Origin: Actinomycetota bacterium
Lineage (GTDB): Bacteria > Actinomycetota > Thermoleophilia > Gaiellales > Gaiellaceae
Direction of reading: 5' to 3'
Length of the DNA: 32,745 nt
Assembly (NCBI GenBank): GCA_005884575.1
Contig: VAWW01000051.1
Span: 1-32,745 of the forward strand
This document shows, in pieces, positions 15,560 to 22,150 of this stretch. Each line of letters opens with the position of its first letter. Position 1 is the first letter of the stretch. Under the pieces are notes generated by a model, which searched no databases, had not been told where the DNA came from, and saw nothing but the letters and a program-made list of their open reading frames with translations. The position numbers were made by a program, and so were the translations under genes.

Positions 15560-16618
15560 CTAGCTGGTCTCCTCTCGTCGGTAGATCGGCTTCTCGACGA
15601 CGCGCGCCCGGCGCGGCCGCCCGCGCACGTCGATCACGAGCTCGGTGTCAGGCGCCGCCGCCGACGACGGGACGTAGCCCATCCCGATTCCGACGTCGAG
15701 CATCGGCGAGTGCGTGCCGGAGGTCACTTCGCCGCCGCCCTCGATCGGCATCCCCTGGCGCGGGATCGCCTTCTCCTCCATCACGAACGGGACGAGCTTT
15801 CGCTCCGGCCCCCGCTCCTTGATTCGTCGCAGCTCCTCGGCACCGGTGAATTGCTTGTCGAGGGCGCACGTCCAGCCGAGGCCGGCGGAGATCGCGTCCG
15901 TCTCGGGGGAAATGTCGTTCCCGTGCAGCGGGTAGCAGACCTCCAGCCGCAGCGTGTCCCGTGCGCCGAGTCCGCACGGCGTCGCGCCGCGAGCGAGCAC
16001 TGCATCCCAGAGCCGGCCCGCGTCCTCTGCCATGCAGAGCAGCTCACAGCCGTCCTCGCCGGTGTACCCGGTCCGGTTGACCATCACCTCGATGCCGTCG
16101 ACCCGGCCCTCCCCGAACGTGAACGGCTTCGCGGGCGGCAGGCCGAGCCGCTCGATTGCGCGCGGCCCCTGCACGGCGAGCAGCCCGTAGTCGCTCGAGA
16201 CGTCGCGGACATCCGAGCCCGAGATCTCCCGCTCCTTGAGCCAGCGATAGTCGGTTTCCCTGTTGGACGCGTTGACGACGAGCAGGTACCTGAACGGCTC
16301 GAGCCGGTAGGCGATCAGGTCGTCGACGATGCCGCCGCGCTCGTTCGTCAGCAGCGTGTACTGCGCCTCGCCCGGTTCGATCCGGTCGAGGTCGTTCGAG
16401 AGCAACCGCTGCAGGAGCTCGTGTGCGCGCGGCCCCTCGACCTCGATCTCGCCCATGTGCGAGACGTCGAAGACACCGGCGTCGGTGCGAACGGCCCGGT
16501 GTTCCTCGATCACCCCTTCGTACTGGACGGGCATCTCCCAGCCGGCGAACGGGACCATTCGCGCGCCGAGCGCGACGTGACGATCGTGGAGCGGCGTCCG
16601 CTGCAGCGTCTGCGCCAT
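15560..16618 (-). CDS. gcvT: Aminomethyltransferase (glycine cleavage T protein)
   Basis: A 352-aa tetrahydrofolate-dependent enzyme that releases ammonia and transfers the one-carbon unit from the H protein to make 5,10-methylene-THF. Family segments are TPLHDRHVALGARMVPFAGW at the start, FDVSHMGEIEVEGP, LLSNDLDRIEPGEAQYTLL containing the Asp of the NDL motif, NRTGYTGEDGCELL and LGARDTLRLEVCYPLHGNDI. The C-terminal barrel GTHSPMLDVGIGMGYVP is present. It is the first gene of the operon; the ATG at 16618 lies 9 nt after a TAGGAT hexamer. The upstream gap to ftsZ contains several inverted repeats, and I do not recognise a glycine riboswitch there. Confidence 0.95.
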   Translation of the reverse strand: MAQTLQRTPLHDRHVALGARMVPFAGWEMPVQYEGVIEEHRAVRTDAGVFDVSHMGEIEVEGPRAHELLQRLLSNDLDRIEPGEAQYTLLTNERGGIVDDLIAYRLEPFRYLLVVNASNRETDYRWLKEREISGSDVRDVSSDYGLLAVQGPRAIERLGLPPAKPFTFGEGRVDGIEVMVNRTGYTGEDGCELLCMAEDAGRLWDAVLARGATPCGLGARDTLRLEVCYPLHGNDISPETDAISAGLGWTCALDKQFTGAEELRRIKERGPERKLVPFVMEEKAIPRQGMPIEGGGEVTSGTHSPMLDVGIGMGYVPSSAAAPDTELVIDVRGRPRRARVVEKPIYRREETS

Positions 16619-16627
16619 GCGGTGCCG

Positions 16628-16633
16628 ATCCTA
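16628..16633 (-). promoter_or_regulatory. candidate -10 element of the gcv operon
   Basis: TAGGAT on the minus strand ends 9 nt before the gcvT ATG, so transcription would begin at or within a few bases of the start codon. No matching -35 box is visible. A perfect 16-bp palindrome lies immediately upstream, where an operator would be expected. Confidence 0.35.
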
Positions 16634-16638
16634 GTTCG

Positions 16639-16654
16639 CAGCGCCCGGGCGCTG
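16639..16654. promoter_or_regulatory. 16-bp perfect palindrome upstream of gcvT
   Basis: CAGCGCCCGGGCGCTG is a perfect dyad 5 bp upstream of the candidate gcvT -10 hexamer, so it would lie over the promoter spacer. This suits a dimeric regulator controlling glycine cleavage, but the binding protein is unknown, and GC-rich palindromes of this length can be accidental. Confidence 0.4.
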
Positions 16655-16674
16655 GCGACTTCGGCGTTAACGGG

Positions 16675-16718
16675 GCCGCCCCGGCTATTCCATCCGAAGA
16701 CGAGACAGCCGGGGCGGC
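16675..16718 (-). terminator. 12-bp inverted repeat between ftsZ and gcvT
   Basis: The perfect arms GCCGCCCCGGCT (16675-16686) and AGCCGGGGCGGC (16707-16718) enclose a 20-nt loop. As RNA this is a very stable hairpin downstream of ftsZ. There is no T-tract, so termination is only one option; a structured leader or processing site is another. Confidence 0.4.
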
Positions 16719-16731
16719 GGACCGGGTCGTG

Positions 16732-16755
16732 GGGTTGACTCTGAACGGTCAACCC
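16732..16755 (-). repeat. 8-bp inverted repeat between ftsZ and gcvT
   Basis: The arms GGGTTGAC (16732-16739) and GTCAACCC (16748-16755) are perfect, with an 8-nt loop. It lies between the other two hairpins of this gap. It could be a regulator-binding dyad or an RNA stem. Confidence 0.35.
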
Positions 16756-16779
16756 TTTGAGGGCATCCCCTCCATACCG

Positions 16780-16810
16780 CCGGCCGGGAAGTTCAAACCT
16801 CCCTGGCCGG
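16780..16810 (-). terminator. hairpin just after the ftsZ stop codon
   Basis: On the minus strand CCGGCCAGGGA pairs with TCCCGGCCGG around a loop of about 10 nt, with one bulged A. It starts 5 bases after the ftsZ stop. The position suggests transcript termination or 3'-end protection of the dcw mRNA. No T-tract follows. Confidence 0.45.
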
Positions 16811-16815
16811 ACTCG

Positions 16816-17880
16816 TCATTCGTCGCGGAGGAAGGACGGGACGTCGAGCGCTTCGTCGGCGATCTCGAATCCGCCGGCCGACGACGCGGCGGGGACAGGT
16901 GCCTCGGCGAGTCCCTCGCGCCGCCGGCGGCGGCGCTGGCTGCCGAATCCCGTGGCGATCACAGTCACGCGGACCTCGTCGGCGAGCGACTCGTCGATCA
17001 CGGCGCCGAAGATGACATTCGCGTTCTGATCGGCGGCGCTCGTCACGACCTCGGCCGCCTCGTTGACCTCGAAGAGGCCGATCTCCGACCCGCCGGTGAT
17101 GTTGAGGAGGATGCCCGTCGCGCCCTCGATCGACGCCTCGAGCAGCGGCGAGGAGACGGCCGCCCGCGCGGCCTCGGCCGCCCGGTTCTCGCCGGACGCC
17201 GCACCGATCCCCATCAGCGCCGAGCCGGCGTCGCGCATGATCGTCCGCACGTCCGCGAAGTCGAGGTTGACGAGGCCGGGGACGGTGATCAGGTCGGTGA
17301 TCCCCTGCACGCCTTGACGGAGGATGTCGTCGGCCATCCGGAACGCCTCGACGATCGACGTCCGCTTCTCGACGACCTGCAGCAGCCGGTCGTTCTCGAT
17401 CACGATCAGCGTGTCCACGCGGTCGCGCAGGTCCTCGATCCCGCGCTCCGCCTGCTCCGACCGCTTCCGCCCCTCGAACGCGAACGGGCGCGTGACGACG
17501 CCGACGGTCAGCGCCTCGAGCTCGCGTCCCAGCTCGGCGACGATCGGCGCGCCCCCCGTACCGGTGCCGCCTCCCTCGCCGGCGGTGACGAAGATCATGT
17601 CGGCGCCTTTCAGCGCCTCCTTCAGCTCGTCGCGGCTCTCCTGCGCGGCGGCCAGTCCGACCACGGGATCGGCGCCTGCGCCCAGCCCGCGCGTCGCCTT
17701 CGAGCCGATGTGGATCTTCAGGTCGGCGTCGCACATCATCAGCGCCTGTGCGTCCGTGTTGACGGCGATGAACTCGACGCCCGAAAGGCCGGCGTCGACC
17801 ATGCGGTTGACCGCGTTCGTACCGCCGCCGCCGACGCCGACGACCTTGATGACCGCGAGGTAGTTGCCCGACTCTCTCAT
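16816..17880 (-). CDS. ftsZ: Cell division protein FtsZ
   Basis: The tubulin-like GTPase that polymerises into the Z ring at midcell and recruits the divisome. It has 354 aa. The N-terminal GTP-binding domain has [14 protein letters not shown] (14-27) and the tubulin signature GGGTGTGG at 103-110. The T7 synergy loop is [11 protein letters not shown] (205-215) with Asp207 and Asp210, which complete the GTPase site of the next subunit. The C-terminal linker is short (about 35 residues) and starts with a basic run RRRRRR, then ends in the conserved tail DVPSFLR. The ATG at 17880 has GAGAGGG six bases upstream as ribosome binding site. A strong promoter lies about 60 bases upstream, so ftsZ can be transcribed apart from ftsQ. 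Confidence 0.97.
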   Translation of the reverse strand: MRESGNYLAVIKVVGVGGGGTNAVNRMVDAGLSGVEFIAVNTDAQALMMCDADLKIHIGSKATRGLGAGADPVVGLAAAQESRDELKEALKGADMIFVTAGEGGGTGTGGAPIVAELGRELEALTVGVVTRPFAFEGRKRSEQAERGIEDLRDRVDTLIVIENDRLLQVVEKRTSIVEAFRMADDILRQGVQGITDLITVPGLVNLDFADVRTIMRDAGSALMGIGAASGENRAAEAARAAVSSPLLEASIEGATGILLNITGGSEIGLFEVNEAAEVVTSAADQNANVIFGAVIDESLADEVRVTVIATGFGSQRRRRRREGLAEAPVPAASSAGGFEIADEALDVPSFLRDE

Positions 17881-17945
17881 CTCAAGCCCTCTCAGGATAA
17901 AGCTGGAGTACAGCGTTGGGGCGGTGGAGGGCCGCTCTGGGCCGG

Positions 17946-17974
17946 AGGGTACGTGCGGTCCGTGTCCATGTCAA
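17946..17974 (-). promoter_or_regulatory. sigma-70-type promoter of ftsZ
   Basis: A perfect -35 TTGACA (17974-17969), a 17-bp spacer and -10 TACCCT (17951-17946) lie on the minus strand in the gap between ftsQ and ftsZ. The predicted start near 17939 leaves a leader of about 58 nt that contains the GAGAGGG ribosome binding site. It is the best vegetative promoter match in the window. Confidence 0.75.
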
Positions 17975-17997
17975 CGGGAGGTCGAGCGACATGACTA

Positions 17998-18819
17998 TCA
18001 ACCTCCAGTTGAGACTTGAGGGTTCGTGCCGGCGACCGGTCGCGCCGGAACGCTGACGTCGACGTACTGCGTCTGGGACGGAAGCGTGGTGACGATGCGC
18101 CGTGCGATCGCGAGCTTGAGCCGTAGATCCTCGGGACGGCCGAGCCGCAACTCGACGCCAGACGCGAGCTGGAACGCGAGCTCGTCGTGCGCGAGCGTGA
18201 CCGTCGCGATGCGTGCGGGGAAGCGTGCGTGGACGAGCGGCTCGAGCGCGCGTGCGGCGACGCCGCCGGACACCGGCGCGAGGATCTGGCCGAGCTCGAC
18301 CTGCGTCGCGGCGGGAACCCAGACGCGTGGCAGGCCGAGCAGGGAGCGCGGCCTGAGCCGCTCGACGACACGGCCGCGTGCGGAGACGAGCCAGGAATCC
18401 AGCCCGCGCCGCAGCACGGCCACCGGCTCCTCGGGACGGAGGACGATCCGGAGCGTGTGCGGAAACGCGCGGTCGTAGCGAGCCGCGTACACCGTCGGCA
18501 CATCCTCGATGCGGCGGATCAGATCCGCGCCGTCGAGTGCGACGAGACTGCTCCCCCGGAAACCGGCGACGGTCCGCCGGACCTGCGCGGCGACCTGAGG
18601 CGGCGCGCCGGCGAGCTCGATGCGGCGAATCGCGAAGAGCGACGTCTGCCGCGCAGCGGCATAGGCGAGGAGTCCGAGCGCGAGAAGCGTGAGGCCGATG
18701 AGGAGCGAGCGCCCCGAGGGAGCAGCGCGCGCGATCGCCTGCGCCACCGGCGCGTGCGACGCCGGCGCGGGCAGAGCCGCCGCGCGCGCACGCGAACCCG
18801 GTCGTCGCTTGGCCGCCAC
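17998..18819 (-). CDS. ftsQ: Cell division protein FtsQ (POTRA domain)
   Basis: A bitopic divisome protein of 273 aa that links early and late division proteins. The cytoplasmic N-terminus is basic and Ala/Pro-rich (1-35). One transmembrane helix follows (about 37-57). A POTRA domain starts at FAIRRIELAG (about 62-135), then comes the beta domain with PEEPVAVLRRG and the WLVSARGRVVE segment. This matches FtsQ/DivIB family order. The start is GTG 18819, with GGAGG only 2 nt before it, an unusually short spacing; no better in-frame start is seen. Upstream is a 220-base gap with a candidate promoter and strong hairpins. Downstream, ftsZ has its own promoter. Confidence 0.9.
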   Translation of the reverse strand: MAAKRRPGSRARAAALPAPASHAPVAQAIARAAPSGRSLLIGLTLLALGLLAYAAARQTSLFAIRRIELAGAPPQVAAQVRRTVAGFRGSSLVALDGADLIRRIEDVPTVYAARYDRAFPHTLRIVLRPEEPVAVLRRGLDSWLVSARGRVVERLRPRSLLGLPRVWVPAATQVELGQILAPVSGGVAARALEPLVHARFPARIATVTLAHDELAFQLASGVELRLGRPEDLRLKLAIARRIVTTLPSQTQYVDVSVPARPVAGTNPQVSTGG

Positions 18820-18898
18820 TGCCTCCAGTTCGCCGCCGTCCGAATCGCTCCTACCGCAGATGGGCCCGTATCGGCCAAGCCCCCGGAAGCCCGGTCCA

Positions 18899-18931
18899 GG
18901 TCGGCCACGCCTCGAACAGGCACGGCCAACC
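18899..18931 (-). ncRNA. strong hairpin in the ftsQ leader
   Basis: On the minus strand GGTTGGCCGTGCCT and AGGCGTGGCCGACC form a 14-bp RNA stem (three G-U pairs) around the loop GUUCG. The G-U pairs make the structure clearly better as RNA than as DNA, pointing to a structured 5' leader about 80 bases before the ftsQ start. No known riboswitch class is recognised. Confidence 0.45.
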
Positions 18932-18942
18932 CGGCGGGAGTA

Positions 18943-18971
18943 TCCCTAGCCCCGTCCCACCCGGGGTCCAA
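18943..18971 (-). promoter_or_regulatory. candidate promoter of ftsQ
   Basis: TTGGAC (18971-18966), a 17-bp spacer and TAGGGA (18948-18943). Both hexamers are imperfect. The implied start near 18936 would place the strong hairpin at the very 5' end of the transcript. Confidence 0.35.
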
Positions 18972-18978
18972 TCAGGGT

Positions 18979-19006
18979 GGCACAGGGCGACGCGCGACCC
19001 TGTGCC
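18979..19006 (-). terminator. 9-bp perfect hairpin after murB
   Basis: GGCACAGGG (18979-18987) and CCCTGTGCC (18998-19006) are perfect inverted repeats with a 10-nt loop, about 34 bases after the murB stop. This could end transcripts coming from murB, but no T-tract follows. It partly overlaps the last CGGCAC box of the repeat described next to it. Confidence 0.4.
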
Positions 19007-19027
19007 GATTGTGTGCCGGATGTGCGG
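19002..19027 (-). repeat. CGGCAC-type box array, copy before ftsQ
   Basis: On the minus strand the boxes are CCGCAC (19027-19022), CGGCAC (19018-19013) and CGGCAC (19007-19002), spaced 9 and 11 bp. They begin 12 bases after the murB stop. It is the most diverged of three related elements; it lacks the TACCGT hexamer but shares GGGTCGCG with the copy before murE. Confidence 0.45.
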
Positions 19028-19039
19028 CGCGGGGGCGGC

Positions 19040-19918
19040 TCAGCGCGACGGCAGCTCGAGCGGGCCGAGGAGCTCGACCTCGTGCTGCAGGTCGACGCCG
19101 AACTGCTCGCGGGCGCGGCGTCGCGCCTCGGCCATCAGCGCGACCGCGTCCTCCGAACGGGCATCGCCGGCGTTCTCGATGAAGTTCGCGTGCTTCGGCG
19201 AGATCTGCGCGCCGCCGATCCGGTGCCCCTTCAGCCCGCACGCCTCGAGCATCCGTCCCGCGCTCAACTCGTGCTCCGGATTCTTGAACACGCTCCCGAA
19301 CGTCCGCTTGTTCGTCGGCTGCGCCGCCTTCCGCTGCGCCTGCAACTCCGTAACGCGCGCCTTGATCTCGTCCGCCGGCCGCGGCACGAGACGGAACTCG
19401 ACCTGCGCCACCACCTGGCCGTGCCCTAGCTCGGAGTGGCGGTAACGCATTCCGAGCTCCGCTGGAGTCCGCCAGCCCGACCCCTCGGCAGTCACGACGA
19501 GCGCCCGCTCGACGATCGCGGCCCACTCGCCGCCGTACGCCCCGGCGTTCATCCAGACGCCGCCGCCCGCCGTGCCGGGAATCGCACACGCGAACTCGAA
19601 GCCGCCCAGCCCCGCCGCCCGTGCCCGGTGGAGCGCGACCGCATTCGACGCCCCGCCGCCGGCGACGAGCAGCTCCCCGCGCACCTCGGCCGTCCCCAGC
19701 TCGCCGCCGAGCTTCAGGACGAGCGCGTCGACGCCATCGTCCGCGACGAGCAGGTTCGAGCCGAGCCCCACCGTCGCGACGGCCAGCTCCCGCTCGGCCG
19801 CCCACGCCAGCGCCTGCTCGAGCTCCGCGAGCGTCTCCGGACGGGCGAGCGCCCCCGCCGGCCCGCCCGTCCCGAGCGTCGTGTACCGCGAGAGCCGGAC
19901 GCCTTCCTCGACTCTCAC
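19040..19918 (-). CDS. murB: UDP-N-acetylenolpyruvoylglucosamine reductase
   Basis: A cytoplasmic flavoenzyme that reduces UDP-GlcNAc-enolpyruvate to UDP-MurNAc with NADPH. It has 292 aa. FAD-binding elements are GLGSNLLVADDG (51-62) and CAIPGTAGGGVWMNAGAYGG (111-130). The catalytic residues are Arg160 in MRYRHS, Ser209 in TFGSVFKNP (proton donor) and Glu280 in LQHEVELLG. The frame is open far upstream inside murC, but GTG 19918 overlaps the murC stop as GTGA and gives the expected N-terminus with RYTTLGTGGPA. The murC-murB order is common in Gram-positive dcw clusters. A 220-base structured gap follows before ftsQ; no ddl gene is present there. Confidence 0.95.
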   Translation of the reverse strand: MRVEEGVRLSRYTTLGTGGPAGALARPETLAELEQALAWAAERELAVATVGLGSNLLVADDGVDALVLKLGGELGTAEVRGELLVAGGGASNAVALHRARAAGLGGFEFACAIPGTAGGGVWMNAGAYGGEWAAIVERALVVTAEGSGWRTPAELGMRYRHSELGHGQVVAQVEFRLVPRPADEIKARVTELQAQRKAAQPTNKRTFGSVFKNPEHELSAGRMLEACGLKGHRIGGAQISPKHANFIENAGDARSEDAVALMAEARRRAREQFGVDLQHEVELLGPLELPSR

Positions 19919-21102
19919 GCCGCCGCTCCGAGCAGCACCGCGGCCGCACGGTCGACGTCGCCCGCGCCGAGCGTCACGAGGATGTCGCCCGGCCGCGACC
20001 ATGACACGAGCAGCCGCGCTCCGTCCTCGACTTCGGGCGCCCACCCCACGCGCATGCCGGGGCGCACGCGCGACAGCTCGTCGACGATCAGCTTCCCGGT
20101 GACTCCCGGAAGCGGTTCCTCCCGCGCCGGATAGACGTCCACGACGCAGACGGCATCTGCGCTCGCGAGCGCCTGCGCGAACTCGTGAGCGAGATGCGCC
20201 GTCCGCGAATAGAGGTGCGGCTGGAACAGGACGAGCACGCGCCCGGCGCCGCGCTCCCTGACGGCCGCGATCGTCGCCGCGATCTCCGCCGGATGATGCG
20301 CGTAGTCGTCGACCACCTGCACCCCCCCGCGCTCGCCCTTCGCCTCGAGCCTGCGGCCCACGCCCCGGAACTCGACGATCGCGCGCTCGGCGTCGGACGG
20401 CGGAACACCGGCGAGCGCGAGCGCGGCAAGCGCGGCCGCGGCGTTCCGCCTGTTGTGCTCGCCGGCGACCGCGAGCTGCAGCGTGACCGGCTCCAGCTCC
20501 TCCGCGCGAACGACCTGCGGCACGTGCGCGAGCCACTGCTCGAAGAGCTCCTCGACCTCGACACGCGAGCCGAAGGTCGTGTGATGGTCGAGGTCGACGT
20601 TGAGGAGCACGGCGATCTCCGGCCACAGCGCGGCGACGGAACGGTCCGATTCATCGCCTTCTACGACGAGCCAGCCCTCGCCGGTGCCCGCGTTGCCGCC
20701 GAGCTGCGGGATCTCGCCGCCGACCAGAAAGGCGGGGTCGAGCCCGAGGCGGTCGAGGACGAACGCGATCATCGCGGTCGTGGTCGTCTTTCCGTGCGCG
20801 CCGGCGACGACGATCGCGCGGCGCAGCGACACGAGCTCCGCGAGCAGCTCCTCGCGCGGCCGCCCTTCGATCCGGCCCGCGTACGCCGTGGAGACGACCA
20901 CCTCCCAGCCGCTCGGAGCCTCGGGCTCCGGCGAGACGCGCACCTCCAAGTCGCGCAGCGCACGCAGATACGGCGTCTCGACGCGGTCCCAGCCGCCGAC
21001 CTCCGCTCCCCACGCGCGGGCGAGCTGCGCGTACGCCGAGAGTCCCGCGCCGCCGATTCCGACGAACCAGATCCTGCGGCCGCTAAGCGGTTGCAATTGC
21101 AA
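19915..21102 (-). CDS. murC: UDP-N-acetylmuramate--L-alanine ligase
   Basis: The Mur ligase that adds L-Ala to UDP-MurNAc using ATP. It has 395 aa, shorter than the usual 450-480, mainly through compact loops. The N-terminal UDP-binding fold begins RIWFVGIGGAGLSAYAQLA, where GIGGAGLS is the MurC signature. The P-loop is GAHGKTTTT (101-109). The central domain has EGDESD and the LNVDLDHHTTFGS segment, followed by AGEHNRRNAAAAL. The C-terminal domain has VVDDYAHHPAEIAATI and LVLFQPHLYSRT. The only reasonable starts are TTG codons at 21102 or 21096, within the end of murG, so translation is coupled. Its stop overlaps murB. Confidence 0.94.
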   Translation of the reverse strand: MQLQPLSGRRIWFVGIGGAGLSAYAQLARAWGAEVGGWDRVETPYLRALRDLEVRVSPEPEAPSGWEVVVSTAYAGRIEGRPREELLAELVSLRRAIVVAGAHGKTTTTAMIAFVLDRLGLDPAFLVGGEIPQLGGNAGTGEGWLVVEGDESDRSVAALWPEIAVLLNVDLDHHTTFGSRVEVEELFEQWLAHVPQVVRAEELEPVTLQLAVAGEHNRRNAAAALAALALAGVPPSDAERAIVEFRGVGRRLEAKGERGGVQVVDDYAHHPAEIAATIAAVRERGAGRVLVLFQPHLYSRTAHLAHEFAQALASADAVCVVDVYPAREEPLPGVTGKLIVDELSRVRPGMRVGWAPEVEDGARLLVSWSRPGDILVTLGAGDVDRAAAVLLGAAA

Positions 21103-22150
21103 TCAACTCGTCGGCGATCGTGTCGGCAGCCTCCGGCCGCGCCGCCGCGCGCATCGCGTCGCCCATCTCCGCGAGCCGCGCCGGATCGCCGAGCAGCTGC
21201 TCGACCTGTCCGCGCAGGTCGAGCTCGTCCTCCGGCACGAGCACCGCGCCGCCCGCGTCGACGAAATAGCGCGCGTTCTTCGTCTGGTGGTCGGCGGTCG
21301 CAAACGGGAATGGGACGAGGATCGCGGGCTTTCCGGCGGCGGCGACCTCCCAGACCGAACCGCCCGAACGCGCGACGACGAGGTCGGCCGCGGCGAGCGC
21401 GTCGCCGAACTCGTCGAGGAACGGGACGAGGACGTAGCCGTCCCGACGCGGCCGCCGCGCGAGCTCCTCGTAATGGCGCTCGCCCGAGACGTGCAGCACC
21501 GTCGGCCCCTCCTCCGCGAAGGCGTCGAGCGCGGCCTCGTTCAGCCGGCGTGCCCCCTGACTGCCGCCGAAGACGAGCACGACCGGCCCCGGCCGGTCGC
21601 CGAGCAGTCGGCGCCGCGCGGCCGCGGGATCGCCGACGCGCGAGGACGACGGGATCGGCCGGCCAACGACGAGATAGCGCGAGCCGTCGCGCCCCGGCAA
21701 CGGGTACGCGAGGAAGATGCGCCGCGCGAACGGGGCGGCGAGCCGGTTCGCGAGCCCGAGCTCCGCGTCGGCCTCCGTCACCGCCGCCGGGATCCGCAGC
21801 AGCCACGACGCGAAGACGACCGGGCCCGCGACGTAGCCGCCGCCGCCGAGCACGACGTCCGGCCGCCGCGCCCGCAGGATCCGCACCGCCGCGAACGGCG
21901 CCGCCAGCGCCCGGCTGACGGCCCGCAGCAGCCGCCAGCCCGGCCGCCGCGGGAATCCCTCCACTCGGAACGAGTCGAACGCGAAACCGGCGTCAGGAAC
22001 GAGCCGCGCTTCGACGCGATCCGGCGACCCGGCGAACGTCACCTCCGCCCCGCGTGCGCGCAGCGCTTCGGCCACCGCCAGCGACGGCGCGACGTGGCCG
22101 ACCGTCCCCCCGGCTGCGATCAGGCACCTCAACTCTCGTGCTCCCTGCAT
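21083..22150 (-). CDS. murG: MurG transferase (lipid II synthesis)
   Basis: A membrane-associated GT-B glycosyltransferase that adds GlcNAc to lipid I, giving lipid II on the cytoplasmic face. It has 355 aa from ATG 22150; GTG 22156 is a two-codon-longer alternative. The N-terminal glycine loop is IAAGGTVGHVAPSLAVA. The second glycine-rich loop is VFGGSQGARRLNEA. The UDP-GlcNAc site includes VVARSGGSVWEVAAAGKPAI and VPFPFATADHQTKNA, both strongly conserved. The first 158 bases (164 from the GTG) are also covered by the ftsW frame. The end overlaps murC. Confidence 0.95.
   Translation of the reverse strand: MQGARELRCLIAAGGTVGHVAPSLAVAEALRARGAEVTFAGSPDRVEARLVPDAGFAFDSFRVEGFPRRPGWRLLRAVSRALAAPFAAVRILRARRPDVVLGGGGYVAGPVVFASWLLRIPAAVTEADAELGLANRLAAPFARRIFLAYPLPGRDGSRYLVVGRPIPSSSRVGDPAAARRRLLGDRPGPVVLVFGGSQGARRLNEAALDAFAEEGPTVLHVSGERHYEELARRPRRDGYVLVPFLDEFGDALAAADLVVARSGGSVWEVAAAGKPAILVPFPFATADHQTKNARYFVDAGGAVLVPEDELDLRGQVEQLLGDPARLAEMGDAMRAAARPEAADTIADELIAIATA

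Noticed and set aside
17894..17899. Second ftsZ -10 element (TATCCT close to the start codon)
   Set aside because: No -35 partner at 16-18 bp, and it overlaps the ribosome binding site region; the upstream TTGACA/TACCCT pair is far better.
18899..18931. Possible tRNA, because of the GTTCG loop on a stable stem
   Set aside because: Only one arm is present; no acceptor, D or anticodon arms can be drawn from the flanks.
19919..20626. 236-residue N-terminal extension of MurB
   Set aside because: It is the alternative frame of murC; GTG 19918 overlaps the murC stop and matches the usual MurB start.
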